Positions 1 through 11,020 of a stretch of 64,000 bases of DNA are shown here, one piece after another. Every line of letters starts with the position of its first letter. Position 1 is the stretch's first letter. Source of the DNA: Acinetobacter kyonggiensis (GTDB lineage: Bacteria > Pseudomonadota > Gammaproteobacteria > Pseudomonadales > Moraxellaceae); contig NZ_FNPK01000001.1 of the NCBI RefSeq assembly GCF_900107285.1, positions 186,001 through 250,000 on the forward strand, read 5' to 3'. Made by a program: the position numbers and the translations under genes. Below the pieces are notes generated by a model. It was not told the origin of the DNA and ran no database searches. It saw only the letters and a list, made by a program, of their open reading frames with translations.

Positions 1-1
1 G

Positions 2-454
2 TTTTATGAATATTTTTCTAAAAAGGAAGATTTGGTTGCATTGACCATTCATCAGCATGTGAAAAGTAATGCGGAAATGCTAAAAGGTTATGCACAAAGC
101 CAAATGGAATTATCCACAAGATTAAGTTTTGAGGACTATTTACAGCAGATTATTCATTTTCAGCTTGAGCAAATTCAAGCTCAGCAGTTTTTATGGGCGC
201 AGACTTTTTTACTCGAACGACAGGTTTCAAACATTGAAAGTTATCAAAAGAGTTATGCCATGATGGTACAGATGTGGCACAGCATCCTTGAACCTTATGT
301 TGATGATGAAGTGCAACTCAAGCGAATCAGCTTAAATGTGCAACGGGTGTGTTATGGCTTTGTGTCGCAGACCTTGTTGGTCGAGCCAGAGTTTGGGGAG
401 TGGGTGATTTTGGAGGAAGATATTCTTCAAAATTTAGGAAAGCTTAATTTTTAA
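2..454 (+). CDS. TetR/AcrR-family transcriptional regulator, C-terminal part (cut by window edge)
   Basis: The reading frame is open from the first bases of the window. Before the first in-frame TTG (base 32) it encodes FYEYFSKKEDLVALTI, which resembles the end of a TetR helix-turn-helix domain (the usual 'YxxFxSKExLxxxx' stretch). The remaining ~135 residues are alpha-helical and would be the ligand-binding and dimerisation domain. The N-terminal ~35-40 residues with most of the DNA-binding motif lie outside the window, so this is truncated by the window and not necessarily broken. Ligand and targets are unknown. TetR assignment is by pattern and fairly secure; nothing more specific can be said. 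Confidence 0.72.
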   Translation, partial: FYEYFSKKEDLVALTIHQHVKSNAEMLKGYAQSQMELSTRLSFEDYLQQIIHFQLEQIQAQQFLWAQTFLLERQVSNIESYQKSYAMMVQMWHSILEPYVDDEVQLKRISLNVQRVCYGFVSQTLLVEPEFGEWVILEEDILQNLGKLNF

Positions 455-572
455 TAAAAACAGGCTTTCCTCTTCACTTTTCGTTCTTACACTTAATATA
501 TAATTGATATATAAGATACTAATAAAATGTGATTCGTATAAGCTCGATTATATTAAATTGCATTTTTAGTAG

Positions 573-1082
573 CTAAAGATTTGGAAAACGAATTTTTGTT
601 TCAGCTTTTCTAATTTCATTACTGGTAAAAGAAATAGTTGTTCCTAGTGAATAAGCATAGATCCCTTGAATAGAATCATTAGATGATTCATATGAGATAT
701 AAAATCCGTTATCAACTCTATCCACCCATTCGAAATTCATTTTATATTTTTCAAATAGAAATTCGATAATTTTCTTTTTTAACTCTATATCATTTGTATC
801 AATATCATAAGCGATGCAATGAAGTTTACCTTGCCATTCTTGAAGTGAAATAGGTCCAATTGGGGTTGCCAATATATACCAGTTTGATTCTTTGATGAAA
901 TTCACGTTTGGAGTATGTTTTTCTAAATTGAATTTAGTCTGGATAGTTGAAAAATCTGAACCTATTTCAAATATAAACGGTTTTATTACTTTATCCTGAT
1001 TCAGGGTATTGGTCTCTGCATGCAATAAACTATTAGTAAAAAGTAAAATGAAAGCCATCAAGATAAAAAAAGCTTTTGACAT
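573..1082 (-). CDS. small exported protein of unknown function
   Basis: I do not recognise a family. The reading frame extends upstream to a TTG at 1130, but the internal ATG at 1082 gives a 169-residue protein starting MSKAFFILMAFILLF, a convincing signal peptide ending near LLHAET, so I place the start there. No strong Shine-Dalgarno site precedes it. The mature ~145 residues have mixed alpha/beta composition, two aromatic-rich stretches and a single cysteine; no lipobox is visible. It stands alone between the TetR gene and katG, and its AT content is higher than that of its neighbours. Periplasmic location is inferred. Confidence 0.6.
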   Translation of the reverse strand: MSKAFFILMAFILLFTNSLLHAETNTLNQDKVIKPFIFEIGSDFSTIQTKFNLEKHTPNVNFIKESNWYILATPIGPISLQEWQGKLHCIAYDIDTNDIELKKKIIEFLFEKYKMNFEWVDRVDNGFYISYESSNDSIQGIYAYSLGTTISFTSNEIRKAETKIRFPNL

Positions 1083-1172
1083 AAGTAATTCTAAATTTAA
1101 GTTTTCATAAAATTGACACTTTATACGCAACTATGCTTATAAATCAAATAATCTCAATATATTAAAGTCTAT

Positions 1173-1200
1173 AAAAAACCGCTCTTTCGAGCGGTTTTTT
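1173..1200. terminator. rho-independent terminator after katG
   Basis: Symmetric hairpin: AAAAAACCGCTC, a 4-base loop, then GAGCGGTTTTTT. It has a T-run on both strands. It lies 15 bases past the katG stop codon, so it would end katG transcription. Confidence 0.85.
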
Positions 1201-1214
1201 CATTCCAGTGAAAA

Positions 1215-3419
<2,205 letters not shown>

Positions 3420-3642
3420 CTACGTTCAATTGATTATTGTGAAGAACCGTTTATAAAATTACTTACCCTACCAACATAGCTGTTTTAGCTCACAATCAAA
3501 AGTGGATTTTACGAATAGAAACAATCGAAAAAGCCTATTTAAGAGATGCAAAAAATTAAAAATATTCAATTTTAAAAAGCTGAATTAAAAGATTTAAGGC
3601 TCTGTTGTCACAACATTTAAAAAACAATCATGCTTGCATTTT

Positions 3643-3672
3643 TTGACGCTATTTTTTTATCGAAAATAAATT
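3643..3672 (+). promoter_or_regulatory. candidate sigma-70 promoter for the DCC/DoxX-like pair
   Basis: TTGACG at 3643 and TAAATT at 3667-3672 are separated by 18 bases, about 40 bases before the ATG at 3713. The rest of the 308-base gap between katG and this gene shows nothing else I can assign. Confidence 0.35.
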
Positions 3673-3712
3673 TGCTATAGTTATGACATAGCCACTCAGA
3701 ATAAATCCAGTC

Positions 3713-4156
3713 ATGGCACATCGCATTACCGCAATCATTCAAAAACATGACATTATTTTGTTTGATGCCATTTGTGTGATTTGTAATGGTTGGGCAAAAT
3801 TTTTGATCAAAAATGATCAATACTCAAAATTCAAACTTGCTTCCGCTCAATCGGCTTTGGGAGAAGAAATTTTAAAACATTATGGGATGTCCACCACTGA
3901 CTATACCACCATGGTCGTCATTCTAAATGGACAGCTGTATACCGAATCGACAGCTTTACTTAAAGTCATGCAGCATTTGGGGCTGCCTTTTTCGCTGATG
4001 AATGCAGGCTATATCGTCCCTCGCCCAATCCGAGATTTTCTCTACCGCCGTGTAGCACTCAATCGTTATCAACTCTTTGGTCAAACCAATGATTGCTTGC
4101 TGCCATCTGCCGATAATAAACAGCACTTTTTGGAACATGCGCTTCGTGATGTATAA
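3713..4156 (+). CDS. DCC-family (DUF393) thiol-disulfide oxidoreductase-like protein
   Basis: Small thioredoxin-fold-like protein of the DUF393/DCC family, named for the conserved Asp-x-x-Cys-x-x-Cys at the first strand. Here it is FDAICVICNGWAKF with Cys21 and Cys24, after a short hydrophobic strand. The length of 147 residues fits the family (110-150). Substrate and partner are not known for most members. It overlaps the start of the next gene, a DoxX-like membrane protein, which implies co-translation and a possible membrane redox pair. No signal peptide is visible, so the domain is probably cytoplasmic or at the inner face of the membrane. Confidence 0.85.
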   Translation: MAHRITAIIQKHDIILFDAICVICNGWAKFLIKNDQYSKFKLASAQSALGEEILKHYGMSTTDYTTMVVILNGQLYTESTALLKVMQHLGLPFSLMNAGYIVPRPIRDFLYRRVALNRYQLFGQTNDCLLPSADNKQHFLEHALRDV

Positions 4157-4547
4157 ACAATGCTTGGAAAAACCACTTCAACTCATTCAGATGACACTGG
4201 CTGCTCTCTGGATCTATCAAGGATTGATACCGAAAATTTTATTTCAATCCAATGCTGAAATTAATATTTGGCAAGCGATGGGAGTTGAACTTGATATGGC
4301 AAAGATATGTGTTGCCCTATCAGGTCTGGTTGAAATCATGTTTGGCTGTACTTTTCTCATTTGGCAAAGAACAGGCTTGATCCATCAGCTCAATATTTTG
4401 GGCTTAACTGGATTATTACTCCTGATCATGATCACAGATCCGTTACAACTCACCACGGCATTTAATCCTATGGTCATGAATATTGCCATGATGGTTCTGT
4501 CAATCGTTGCCATTCAACTTTTAAAGCTCAGAAACAGTCAGCTTTAA
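4137..4547 (+). CDS. DoxX-like small integral membrane protein
   Basis: About 136 residues with four hydrophobic segments. An early segment carries LAALWIYQGLIPKIL, typical of DoxX-like/DUF4345-type four-helix membrane proteins. The open frame reaches back to 4077, but that part lies entirely within the DCC gene and is not membrane-like. Starts at 4137 or 4149 (overlapping the upstream TAA) are more likely; I chose 4137 because TGGA lies just upstream. The tight overlap with the DUF393 gene predicts one transcript. The stop is only 5 bases from the end of the convergent hydrolase gene, with no terminator hairpin between them. Function is unknown. Confidence 0.7.
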   Translation: MRFVMYKQCLEKPLQLIQMTLAALWIYQGLIPKILFQSNAEINIWQAMGVELDMAKICVALSGLVEIMFGCTFLIWQRTGLIHQLNILGLTGLLLLIMITDPLQLTTAFNPMVMNIAMMVLSIVAIQLLKLRNSQL

Positions 4548-4552
4548 AAGCA

Positions 4553-5614
4553 TCAAACCACCAAACGTCGCCCTTCTCGCACGCAGTAAAAAGGGGTCAT
4601 CAATTTAGAGGTATTTTTCATCGCCACTTTTAAATCTAACTCAGGTTGTTCACGACTTTCATCAGTCAATTGAAAGGTTCGGTAATGAATCGCCAGTGAA
4701 CATTTCGAGTGTAAATCTTGATGCGCTTGAAACGCATCTTGTGGATTCATATGCATATAACGCATCAACTCACGTGGCTCATACGCACCTATCGGCAAAA
4801 GTGAAACACGTGGTGCGCCTAAACGACTTTGGATCTCTTTGAAATGTGGCGAGTAACCCGTATCCCCTGCAAAGAAGCAATGATCTTTACCTGCTAAAAC
4901 AGAAAAACCACCCCACAGTGCACGATTTTGGTCACGTATGCCGCGTCCCGAACCATGCTGCGCAGGCGTATAAACAATTTTTAAATCATGTAATAAAGCC
5001 GATTGCCACCAGTCCATTTCCAAAACATGAAAACTCTTTGGTAAATACCATGAGTTGCCTAAGCCAGTATAAATCGGCATGGCAAATTGATGATGCAACC
5101 ACTGTAAGCTGGCTAAATCCATATGGTCATAATGATTATGACTCAGTAATACCGCATGAATGGTCGGTAATTCCTGTAACGCAATGCCCGCAGGAATGAC
5201 CCGTTTTGGCCCTTTGCCTTGCTTCGGCCCAACATGCTCACACCATACAGGGTCGGTTAATAAGTTATACGGACCAATTTGTAAAAGTACTGTCGCATGC
5301 CCAATAAACCAGACCTGCCAATCATCAATGCTGGCCTGTGGACGATCTTGAGGCATGGCCCGTTTAACGGCATGAAATTCTGCATGTTCTTTGGCAACAT
5401 CGATATTCCATGTCGATGACTTGCGTTTTAATAACCATTTTAATAGGTCTGCACGTCCACGCCCTTGTGGACGCGGTAAAACATTGCAAAATCGTTGACC
5501 ATCATGCTGGCTCGAATGCATAAATTGCAATGCAGGCTGACGCCAACTATGTGACCAACATTCTTGTGTAGGCAGTTGAAAGTGTAATTTTTCGGGCTTT
5601 TGCTTCATGTACAT
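4553..5614 (-). CDS. metallo-beta-lactamase-fold hydrolase, NAPE-PLD/RomA-like (COG2220)
   Basis: The 353-residue protein carries the metal-binding HNHYDH motif (HxHxDH) inside LLSHNHYDHMD, preceded by the conserved DPVWCEHVGP loop. A second metal-site Asp lies in FFAGDTGYSPHF. This pattern matches the N-acyl-phosphatidylethanolamine phospholipase D-like and RomA group of zinc hydrolases. The bacterial substrate is usually unknown. The first ~95 residues are basic with no clear signal peptide. ATG codons at 5614 and 5608 are both possible starts. It appears to be monocistronic and converges with the DoxX-like gene. Confidence 0.82.
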   Translation of the reverse strand: MYMKQKPEKLHFQLPTQECWSHSWRQPALQFMHSSQHDGQRFCNVLPRPQGRGRADLLKWLLKRKSSTWNIDVAKEHAEFHAVKRAMPQDRPQASIDDWQVWFIGHATVLLQIGPYNLLTDPVWCEHVGPKQGKGPKRVIPAGIALQELPTIHAVLLSHNHYDHMDLASLQWLHHQFAMPIYTGLGNSWYLPKSFHVLEMDWWQSALLHDLKIVYTPAQHGSGRGIRDQNRALWGGFSVLAGKDHCFFAGDTGYSPHFKEIQSRLGAPRVSLLPIGAYEPRELMRYMHMNPQDAFQAHQDLHSKCSLAIHYRTFQLTDESREQPELDLKVAMKNTSKLMTPFYCVREGRRLVV

Positions 5615-5685
5615 TCAATTTCTTAGTGTGACTTAAACATTCAAAATCCGATATTTCGAATGTTCCCTCATGTATATCACGTTTT

Positions 5686-6624
5686 TTATTCCAAACGTCC
5701 TTTCATACGTTCCAACCACACTTTTTTCGTTTGTGGTTTAATAAACAATGCCACAATTTCAGGATGAATCTGTTTAATTTTCGCTTCAATTCTGTTGACG
5801 CATGCTTCAATTTCATCCGATTGCAAATGGTCTTCAAACTCTAAACTTAAAGAGGCAAGCACTTGATGTGCACCCATCTGTTCAGTCAAAACACCATTCG
5901 CAGACAAGACTGCACTGTCTTCTTGCGCAATCAGTAAAATGTTATTGCGTAATTGTGGATCTGCAGTTTCACCCAGCAATAAACCTTTGGTTTCCCGCGC
6001 CAATAAAATAGCAGAAACAGCCAACACAATACCAATCAATATCGAGGCCACGCCATCCAACTCAGGAATATTTAACTGATGCGCCAAATAAATCCCGATC
6101 AACGCAATAAACAGACCACATAAAGCCGCGGTGTCTTCAAATAATACCGTAAAAGTGGTTGGATCTTTACTGCGACGGAAAGCTTCAAAATAACCTTGCT
6201 GACCTTTGACCTGACGAAACGCTTTTAACGCCACCAGCCATGATGCTCCTTCACATACAATCGCAATCGCTAAAACAATATAATTCAAACTCGGATTGAG
6301 CATTTCTTCAGGATGCCGCACATGTTGTATGCCCTGATAAATCGACACAATGGCACCCAATGCAAAAACCATTAGGGAAACAATAAAGGCCCAAAAATAC
6401 AGTTCACGCCCATAACCAAATGGATGCTTCACATTGGCAGGCTGCTGCGATTTTTTGATGCCGTAGAGCAGTAAAATTTCATTTAGCGTATCCACGACGG
6501 AATGAATTGCTTCACTCAGCATGGCTGAACTATTGGTGATATAGGCCGCGACAAACTTGACCAAGGCTATGGCTAAATTACCCAGTAAAGCCGCATACAC
6601 CACCATTTTATTTGAGTCAGACAT
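5686..6624 (-). CDS. cation diffusion facilitator (CDF) family transporter
   Basis: 312-residue inner-membrane metal/proton antiporter. Five to six hydrophobic segments fill the first ~210 residues, followed by a cytoplasmic domain of ~90 residues. Metal-site residues typical of CDF proteins are visible: HSVVD in helix 2 (residues ~41-45) and FEDTAAL in helix 5. The helix-5 motif and the KHPFGYGRELYFWAF loop resemble the zinc/iron-type CDF group, but metal specificity cannot be read safely. AGGA lies 9-10 bases before the ATG. It is separate from its neighbours. The 260 bases upstream hold no gene I can support. Confidence 0.88.
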   Translation of the reverse strand: MSDSNKMVVYAALLGNLAIALVKFVAAYITNSSAMLSEAIHSVVDTLNEILLLYGIKKSQQPANVKHPFGYGRELYFWAFIVSLMVFALGAIVSIYQGIQHVRHPEEMLNPSLNYIVLAIAIVCEGASWLVALKAFRQVKGQQGYFEAFRRSKDPTTFTVLFEDTAALCGLFIALIGIYLAHQLNIPELDGVASILIGIVLAVSAILLARETKGLLLGETADPQLRNNILLIAQEDSAVLSANGVLTEQMGAHQVLASLSLEFEDHLQSDEIEACVNRIEAKIKQIHPEIVALFIKPQTKKVWLERMKGRLE

Positions 6625-6883
6625 TTAAAGTTGTCCTGAATTTATTGTTATCCAATACAGCGAGCATGATTGTCCCCAGCTCTTTATAGTAACGAAAGCA
6701 TGGCGCATCTGGTTTATCTTTTTGTTGTTTTTAAAAGCGCATGCCTGTCAGGGAAAATGAGAAATTTATTAGTCAGCTTAATGCAGTCAAAATATGCTCA
6801 ATCTGTTATTTTGAATATAGCATATACCCAAATAATCGAGCAGATGAACGTTCCGGATGATAAACACAGCATTAAACATGCAT

Positions 6884-6916
6884 AAAAAACAGCCCTGTGC
6901 TAAGCACAGGGCTGTT
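6884..6916 (-). terminator. terminator of the hca operon
   Basis: Perfect hairpin: AACAGCCCTGTGC, a TAA loop, then GCACAGGGCTGTT. The A-run at 6884-6889 becomes the U-tract on the minus strand. It lies 20 bases past the hcaD stop codon. Confidence 0.88.
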
Positions 6917-6936
6917 CAAAGATCGCGTTACAAACT

Positions 6937-8181
6937 TTAAGCAATTTTGCGTAAGTCTAGTGTGATATCCAAATGTTTTTCCATTTCAAATGCGGTATTT
7001 TTACTGATCATTTTTTTCAAATGACGCATTTCTTTGCCCGCATTGACGGTAATGCCTGCAACAATTTGACCGTCAGTCACACCGTACATCACGAATGAAT
7101 TGTCTGCCCCCTTCGCTGTATCCATTTCACCACGGACGTGCCATTCAGCCGCTGCCATATCACCGACAAATTGGACATTAATATCCAGTTGATCAGTCCA
7201 GAACCATGCTGGATTGGCTTTAGGATGTTCAACGCCCATCACATGACGCGCAAAAATTCCCGCTTGCAGGTTGGCATTTTCCCAAGTTTCCACACGGCGG
7301 TGATGACCACAGTCACGTAATTGAGTGGCAACATCACCTGCGGCATAAATGTCTGAATTTGACGTTTGACAATCTTGATTGACTTTAATCGCGACGTCCA
7401 CGTCTAAGCCAGCATCAATCGCCAGTTGCGCATTGGGTACAATGCCAATACCGTAAACCACAGCATCGGCACGAAGTTCTTCACCAGAAGCCAAAGTGAC
7501 CACAATTTCTTCGCCATCCTGCTTTTGATCCAGTCGGCAATCAGCGATTTGCGTTGCAAGACGGACATCGACACCTTTAGCACGATGCTGTTCAAGCAAA
7601 AATTCACTCAGGATAAGCGGTGAACAACGCCCCATTACCATCGAACCCATTTCAATGACAGTCACAACACAATCTTTAAACCATGCGCTTGATGCGAGTT
7701 CCAAACCAATGACACCGCCCCCAATCAAGATGATACGGCGGCCCGATTGCAGCACAGGGACTAAGGCTTGAGAGTCTTCAAGGTTACGCAAGGTATAAAC
7801 ATGTTTACCCAAAGCATCAAAGTTTGGTAAACGGCGCGCAGCACCACCTGTTGTAAGCAATAATTTATCGTAAGCAATAACCTCACCATTTTTAAGCTCA
7901 ATACTATGCGCATCGCTATTGATTTTCACTACGCCATTGCCGCGGATCACCTCAACATTGAGATCTGCTAGTTTTTGCTCTGACAAGATTTCAATTTTGG
8001 TATCGGAAGGGTTGAGGATCACATCTTTAGACAACGGTGGACGCTCATAAGGCAGATGTGTTTCGTCACCCACCAAAATGATTTTGCCTGCATACTTATT
8101 GGCACGAAGTTCTAAAATGGCGCTTGCACCAGCTTGACCAGCACCCACAATAACAATGCTTGCAATATTCGTTTGGCTCAT
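6937..8181 (-). CDS. hcaD: dioxygenase ferredoxin:NAD+ reductase (HcaD-like)
   Basis: FAD-dependent reductase that passes electrons from NADH to the Rieske ferredoxin of the ring-hydroxylating dioxygenase. The 414-residue protein shows the FAD dinucleotide fold VGAGQAGAS at residues 12-20, the NAD fold IGGGVIGLELAS in the middle, and YAAGDVA near residue 280. These are typical of the putidaredoxin reductase/BphA4/HcaD family (usually ~400 residues). AAGGA precedes the start. It is the last gene of the operon, 12 bases after the extradiol dioxygenase gene and before a strong terminator. In E. coli hcaD directly follows hcaB; here an mhpB-type gene lies between them. Confidence 0.9.
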   Translation of the reverse strand: MSQTNIASIVIVGAGQAGASAILELRANKYAGKIILVGDETHLPYERPPLSKDVILNPSDTKIEILSEQKLADLNVEVIRGNGVVKINSDAHSIELKNGEVIAYDKLLLTTGGAARRLPNFDALGKHVYTLRNLEDSQALVPVLQSGRRIILIGGGVIGLELASSAWFKDCVVTVIEMGSMVMGRCSPLILSEFLLEQHRAKGVDVRLATQIADCRLDQKQDGEEIVVTLASGEELRADAVVYGIGIVPNAQLAIDAGLDVDVAIKVNQDCQTSNSDIYAAGDVATQLRDCGHHRRVETWENANLQAGIFARHVMGVEHPKANPAWFWTDQLDINVQFVGDMAAAEWHVRGEMDTAKGADNSFVMYGVTDGQIVAGITVNAGKEMRHLKKMISKNTAFEMEKHLDITLDLRKIA

Positions 8182-8193
8182 GTCCGTCCTTCC

Positions 8194-9159
8194 TTAGTTT
8201 TTCAATTCTGCCGATACAATGCCAAAGCCAGCAATCCATTCACTAATTGCTTCATAGACTTGCGTGGTCATGTGGTATTCGCCCAATTCAGACAATGCGG
8301 CAAATGCGGCAATCCATGAACGAACCTCTTGACCACCACGACCACCATCGCGACGAATTTCGGCTTCAGTCATCGCCTCAATCGCTGCGAAATCGCCCTT
8401 CTTGAAAGTTTCAAGTAAGGCAATATCCCATTCAGCATTTAAAGGCACGGCAACAGAAGTATCCCCTGCTGCAAGCTTTTGACCGACTGCAATAATTTTG
8501 GCTTGACGTGCATGACGTGCTTCAGTAGATGGATTGCGCCCTGCAATTAGAAATTCTTCTACTTCAGGTGGAACTGAACCCATTTGCGGTGTAGGCGGAT
8601 CATGTGACAATCCCCCTGTGCCTAAAATCAGTACGCGTTCATTTTCAAGGTTCAGTGATTTGATGAACTGACCAATGGCACGACCTAAAGCCACCGTACG
8701 TTTAGTGGTTGGCATTGGTGCTGCTGCACCATTAATAAAAATTGGAATGGTTGGATAACGATCCAGTTGACCATCGCATAGGAAATGCAAAGGTTGAGTC
8801 ACACCATGGTCGGCCTGCATGCGGTAAGAGTAAGCAACATCGACCCCTTCATCCAAGACACGACGCACTAAATTAAGGGCTGTTTCTTCTGGCACATTAA
8901 TCTTGTTATTCTCTGCACCATAATTCCAATCGCCTGCGGCTGTGGCACGAATACCGACGCAGAAACTTGGCATGAGGTCATAAAAAAAACCGTTAAAATG
9001 GTCGGGGCCGAAAGTAATAATTAAAGTTGGATCAAAGGCTTTAACTTCAGCCGCCATTTTTTCAAATGCAGCACGAACATTGGTTTCCTGTTCTACACGC
9101 TGTGGCGAAGCAAATTCCATGAGTGGGCTGTGTGAAGCGCAAATCAGTTTAACGGCCAT
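8194..9159 (-). CDS. mhpB: class III (LigB-type) extradiol dioxygenase, MhpB-like
   Basis: Cytoplasmic Fe(II) enzyme that cleaves a catechol next to the hydroxyls, typically 2,3-dihydroxyphenylpropionate to 2-hydroxy-6-ketonona-2,4-dienedioate. The 321-residue protein (E. coli MhpB is 314) has the family's N-terminal ASHSPLM and catalytic histidines His118 in MQADHGVTQPL and His186 in GGLSHDPP, corresponding to the known MhpB acid/base pair. GGAG precedes the start. It sits inside the hca operon between hcaB and hcaD, after an unusual 198-base gap. Native substrate is inferred from family and context; a 2,3-dihydroxycinnamate or related catechol is equally possible. Confidence 0.92.
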   Translation of the reverse strand: MAVKLICASHSPLMEFASPQRVEQETNVRAAFEKMAAEVKAFDPTLIITFGPDHFNGFFYDLMPSFCVGIRATAAGDWNYGAENNKINVPEETALNLVRRVLDEGVDVAYSYRMQADHGVTQPLHFLCDGQLDRYPTIPIFINGAAAPMPTTKRTVALGRAIGQFIKSLNLENERVLILGTGGLSHDPPTPQMGSVPPEVEEFLIAGRNPSTEARHARQAKIIAVGQKLAAGDTSVAVPLNAEWDIALLETFKKGDFAAIEAMTEAEIRRDGGRGGQEVRSWIAAFAALSELGEYHMTTQVYEAISEWIAGFGIVSAELKN

Positions 9160-9200
9160 ATGTGACTCCGAAATAGCAGCAATGTCTGTACTTCTTAATC

Positions 9201-9330
9201 TCCCCTCTTACGGAATATATTCCTCATCTTTGAAAAGAGGGGAAACTTTCGAATATGAAATTTTGATTTAAATTCGAGATACTCCCTCCTTTTGAAAGGA
9301 TGAGAACCACTGTTTCGCAAGGGGAGGATT
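9201..9330. repeat. palindrome-rich intergenic repeat inside the hca operon
   Basis: The 198-base gap between hcaB and mhpB holds nested inverted repeats. TCCCCTCTT (9201-9209) pairs with AAGAGGGGA (9235-9243), and the loop contains the perfect palindrome GGAATATATTCC (9212-9223). TCCTTTTGAAAGGA (9287-9300) is a second palindrome, and CTCCCTCC near 9283 can pair with GGGGAGG near 9321. It resembles the CCCTCC/GGAGGG repeat at 58141-58290 and is probably a dispersed intergenic repeat. No promoter could be recognised. Confidence 0.55.
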
Positions 9331-9357
9331 TAATTTATGAATAGTTCAGTGAATAAA

Positions 9358-10173
9358 TCACTCGTCAAAAAAACCTGCACGTGGCTGACGCAAACCGCGA
9401 ATACCCAAACCACAATCCGCATTAATTAAAACACCCGTCAGGGTACGGTTATTAGCGCGAGATGCCAGTAACACATAAGAACCAGTCATATCTTCAGGTT
9501 CAGGTAAGAAACCCAATGGCATGCCGCGGCCAATTTTCTCAGGGTCACGCGCATCAAGTAGACCCAAGTTTTCCTGACCCAATGATGCAGCGCCTTTGAT
9601 ATTGACGTTCATACCTGATGGTGCAACCGCATTGACGCGTACTTTTGGTGCAAGCTCATAGGCCAATTCTTTCATGATGCCCACACCAGCATGTTTAGAT
9701 GCGGTGTAGATTGGACCACCACCAGCGGAATACAGCGCAGAGTTAGACAAGGTGAAGATGATTGAACCTTCAGATTTGACTAACTCATCTAGCGCAGCTT
9801 TGGCACCCAAAATGAGTGATTTGGTATTAATGCCCATGATTTCATCAAAGGCTGTTTCCAACTGCTCGCCAGAGGTATTGACGATATCTGCGTAATGATC
9901 CCAAATACCAGCATTACCCACGAAGCAATCCAGCTTACCAAAACGCTCTACAGTGGCTTGAACAGCACGGACATTGTCTGCATAGTTGGCCACATCACCC
10001 GCAATTGCAAGAATACGGTCACCAAAGTGTTCTTGCAAAGCATCCACTTTAGCTTGTGAACGCTGAAGAACCGCAACCTGTGCGCCCTCTTGTAAAAAAC
10101 GCTCAACCAAAGCCCAGCCTAAGCCTGAACCACCACCGGTAATGAGTGCAACTTCGCCTTGTAGCCAACCCAT
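9358..10173 (-). CDS. hcaB: cis-dihydrodiol dehydrogenase, SDR family (HcaB-like)
   Basis: NAD-dependent short-chain dehydrogenase that re-aromatises the cis-dihydrodiol made by the dioxygenase to a catechol. The 271 residues match HcaB/BphB length. Cofactor motif TGGGSGLG is at residues 12-19, and NAG lies at 87-89. The catalytic set is Ser143, Tyr156 and Lys160 in the stretch from SNSALYSAGG to IYTASK. It begins 2 bases after the ferredoxin stop, so translation is coupled. The gap after it is unusually long (198 bases) for this otherwise compact operon. Confidence 0.92.
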   Translation of the reverse strand: MGWLQGEVALITGGGSGLGWALVERFLQEGAQVAVLQRSQAKVDALQEHFGDRILAIAGDVANYADNVRAVQATVERFGKLDCFVGNAGIWDHYADIVNTSGEQLETAFDEIMGINTKSLILGAKAALDELVKSEGSIIFTLSNSALYSAGGGPIYTASKHAGVGIMKELAYELAPKVRVNAVAPSGMNVNIKGAASLGQENLGLLDARDPEKIGRGMPLGFLPEPEDMTGSYVLLASRANNRTLTGVLINADCGLGIRGLRQPRAGFFDE

Positions 10174-10175
10174 GA

Positions 10176-10502
10176 TTACTCTCCTGCCATCTCTACGAAC
10201 AATTGACCATCTTCAACAATCACTGGGAAGGTTTTGATTGGATCAGTTGCTGGTAGGCACAATGCCTCACCTGTTTTTAAGCAAAAACGTGCTGAATGCA
10301 ATGGGCATTCAACTGTACCGTCATCTTCCAGATAACCTTCAGACATCGATGCATTACCATGTGAACAACGGTCATTCATGGCGAAGAATTCTCCGCCATT
10401 GTTGAACACTGCCAGTGCTTCAATACCGTTTACGCCGCAATCTACTTTTAGCGCTTCGCCTTCGTCTAATTCATCAACTTGGCAAACAAAAATCTTATTC
10501 AT
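10176..10502 (-). CDS. hcaC: Rieske [2Fe-2S] ferredoxin component (HcaC-like)
   Basis: Small soluble ferredoxin that carries electrons from HcaD to the oxygenase. The 108-residue protein has the Rieske ligands Cys46-x-His48 and, 17 residues later, Cys66-x2-His69, exactly the spacing of BphA3/HcaC-type ferredoxins (usually 105-110 residues). It overlaps the end of hcaF by one base and is followed 2 bases later by hcaB, so the four genes hcaE-F-C-B form one translationally coupled block. Confidence 0.95.
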   Translation of the reverse strand: MNKIFVCQVDELDEGEALKVDCGVNGIEALAVFNNGGEFFAMNDRCSHGNASMSEGYLEDDGTVECPLHSARFCLKTGEALCLPATDPIKTFPVIVEDGQLFVEMAGE

Positions 10503-11020
10503 TAGAAGAACACACTCAGGTTATGTGAGTTATAGGTCACTTGATCTAAGGTAATTTTACGGTTGAAGATTTGGAAGCCGAGGCCACCTTCAACTTGACG
10601 TAATTTGTCGTGACGCTTACCGCAGTAGATGGTGACGTCTTTCTCTTTTTGGGTACGGTACAACAAGTACGTGACGTACACATCGTATTCACCGTCCACT
10701 TCTGTCGGCTCTACAATCACGTTCGACACCATATGTGTAGTACGTGATGGCGGCTCTTCAGCCCACGCCATGCCCGTTTCAAGACGTGCAACACGACGCT
10801 CTAAAAGATCTTTGCTATCGTTAAATACCCACGTGGTTGGCGGTTCAACTGAACGGCGGCGGTCACGGGTTTGTGCATTTGGTGTCGTGCGCAGCGTATA
10901 AGAAATATCTTCTGCCAATAGATCCAGCCAATCACGGAATTTCCAATCGTCCAGCGCTTTGCCTTCACGATAGAGGAACTGACTAATTTGATGATGAAGT
11001 TCTAAACTGATCTGACTCAT
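10502..11020 (-). CDS. hcaF: ring-hydroxylating dioxygenase small (beta) subunit (HcaF-like)
   Basis: Structural subunit of the alpha3beta3 oxygenase, with a cone-shaped SnoaL-like fold and no cofactor. The 172 residues fit the family. Features include an N-terminal helix, the [12 protein letters not shown] segment and the C-terminal [16 protein letters not shown] stretch common in toluene/biphenyl-type beta subunits. The start overlaps the end of the alpha-subunit gene by 4 bases (11017-11020), and the stop overlaps the start of hcaC by one. Confidence 0.93.
   Translation of the reverse strand: MSQISLELHHQISQFLYREGKALDDWKFRDWLDLLAEDISYTLRTTPNAQTRDRRRSVEPPTTWVFNDSKDLLERRVARLETGMAWAEEPPSRTTHMVSNVIVEPTEVDGEYDVYVTYLLYRTQKEKDVTIYCGKRHDKLRQVEGGLGFQIFNRKITLDQVTYNSHNLSVFF

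Noticed and set aside
6670..6885. 71-codon plus-strand ORF between the CDF transporter and hcaD
   Set aside because: No ribosome site, poor composition, and its end runs into the hca terminator.
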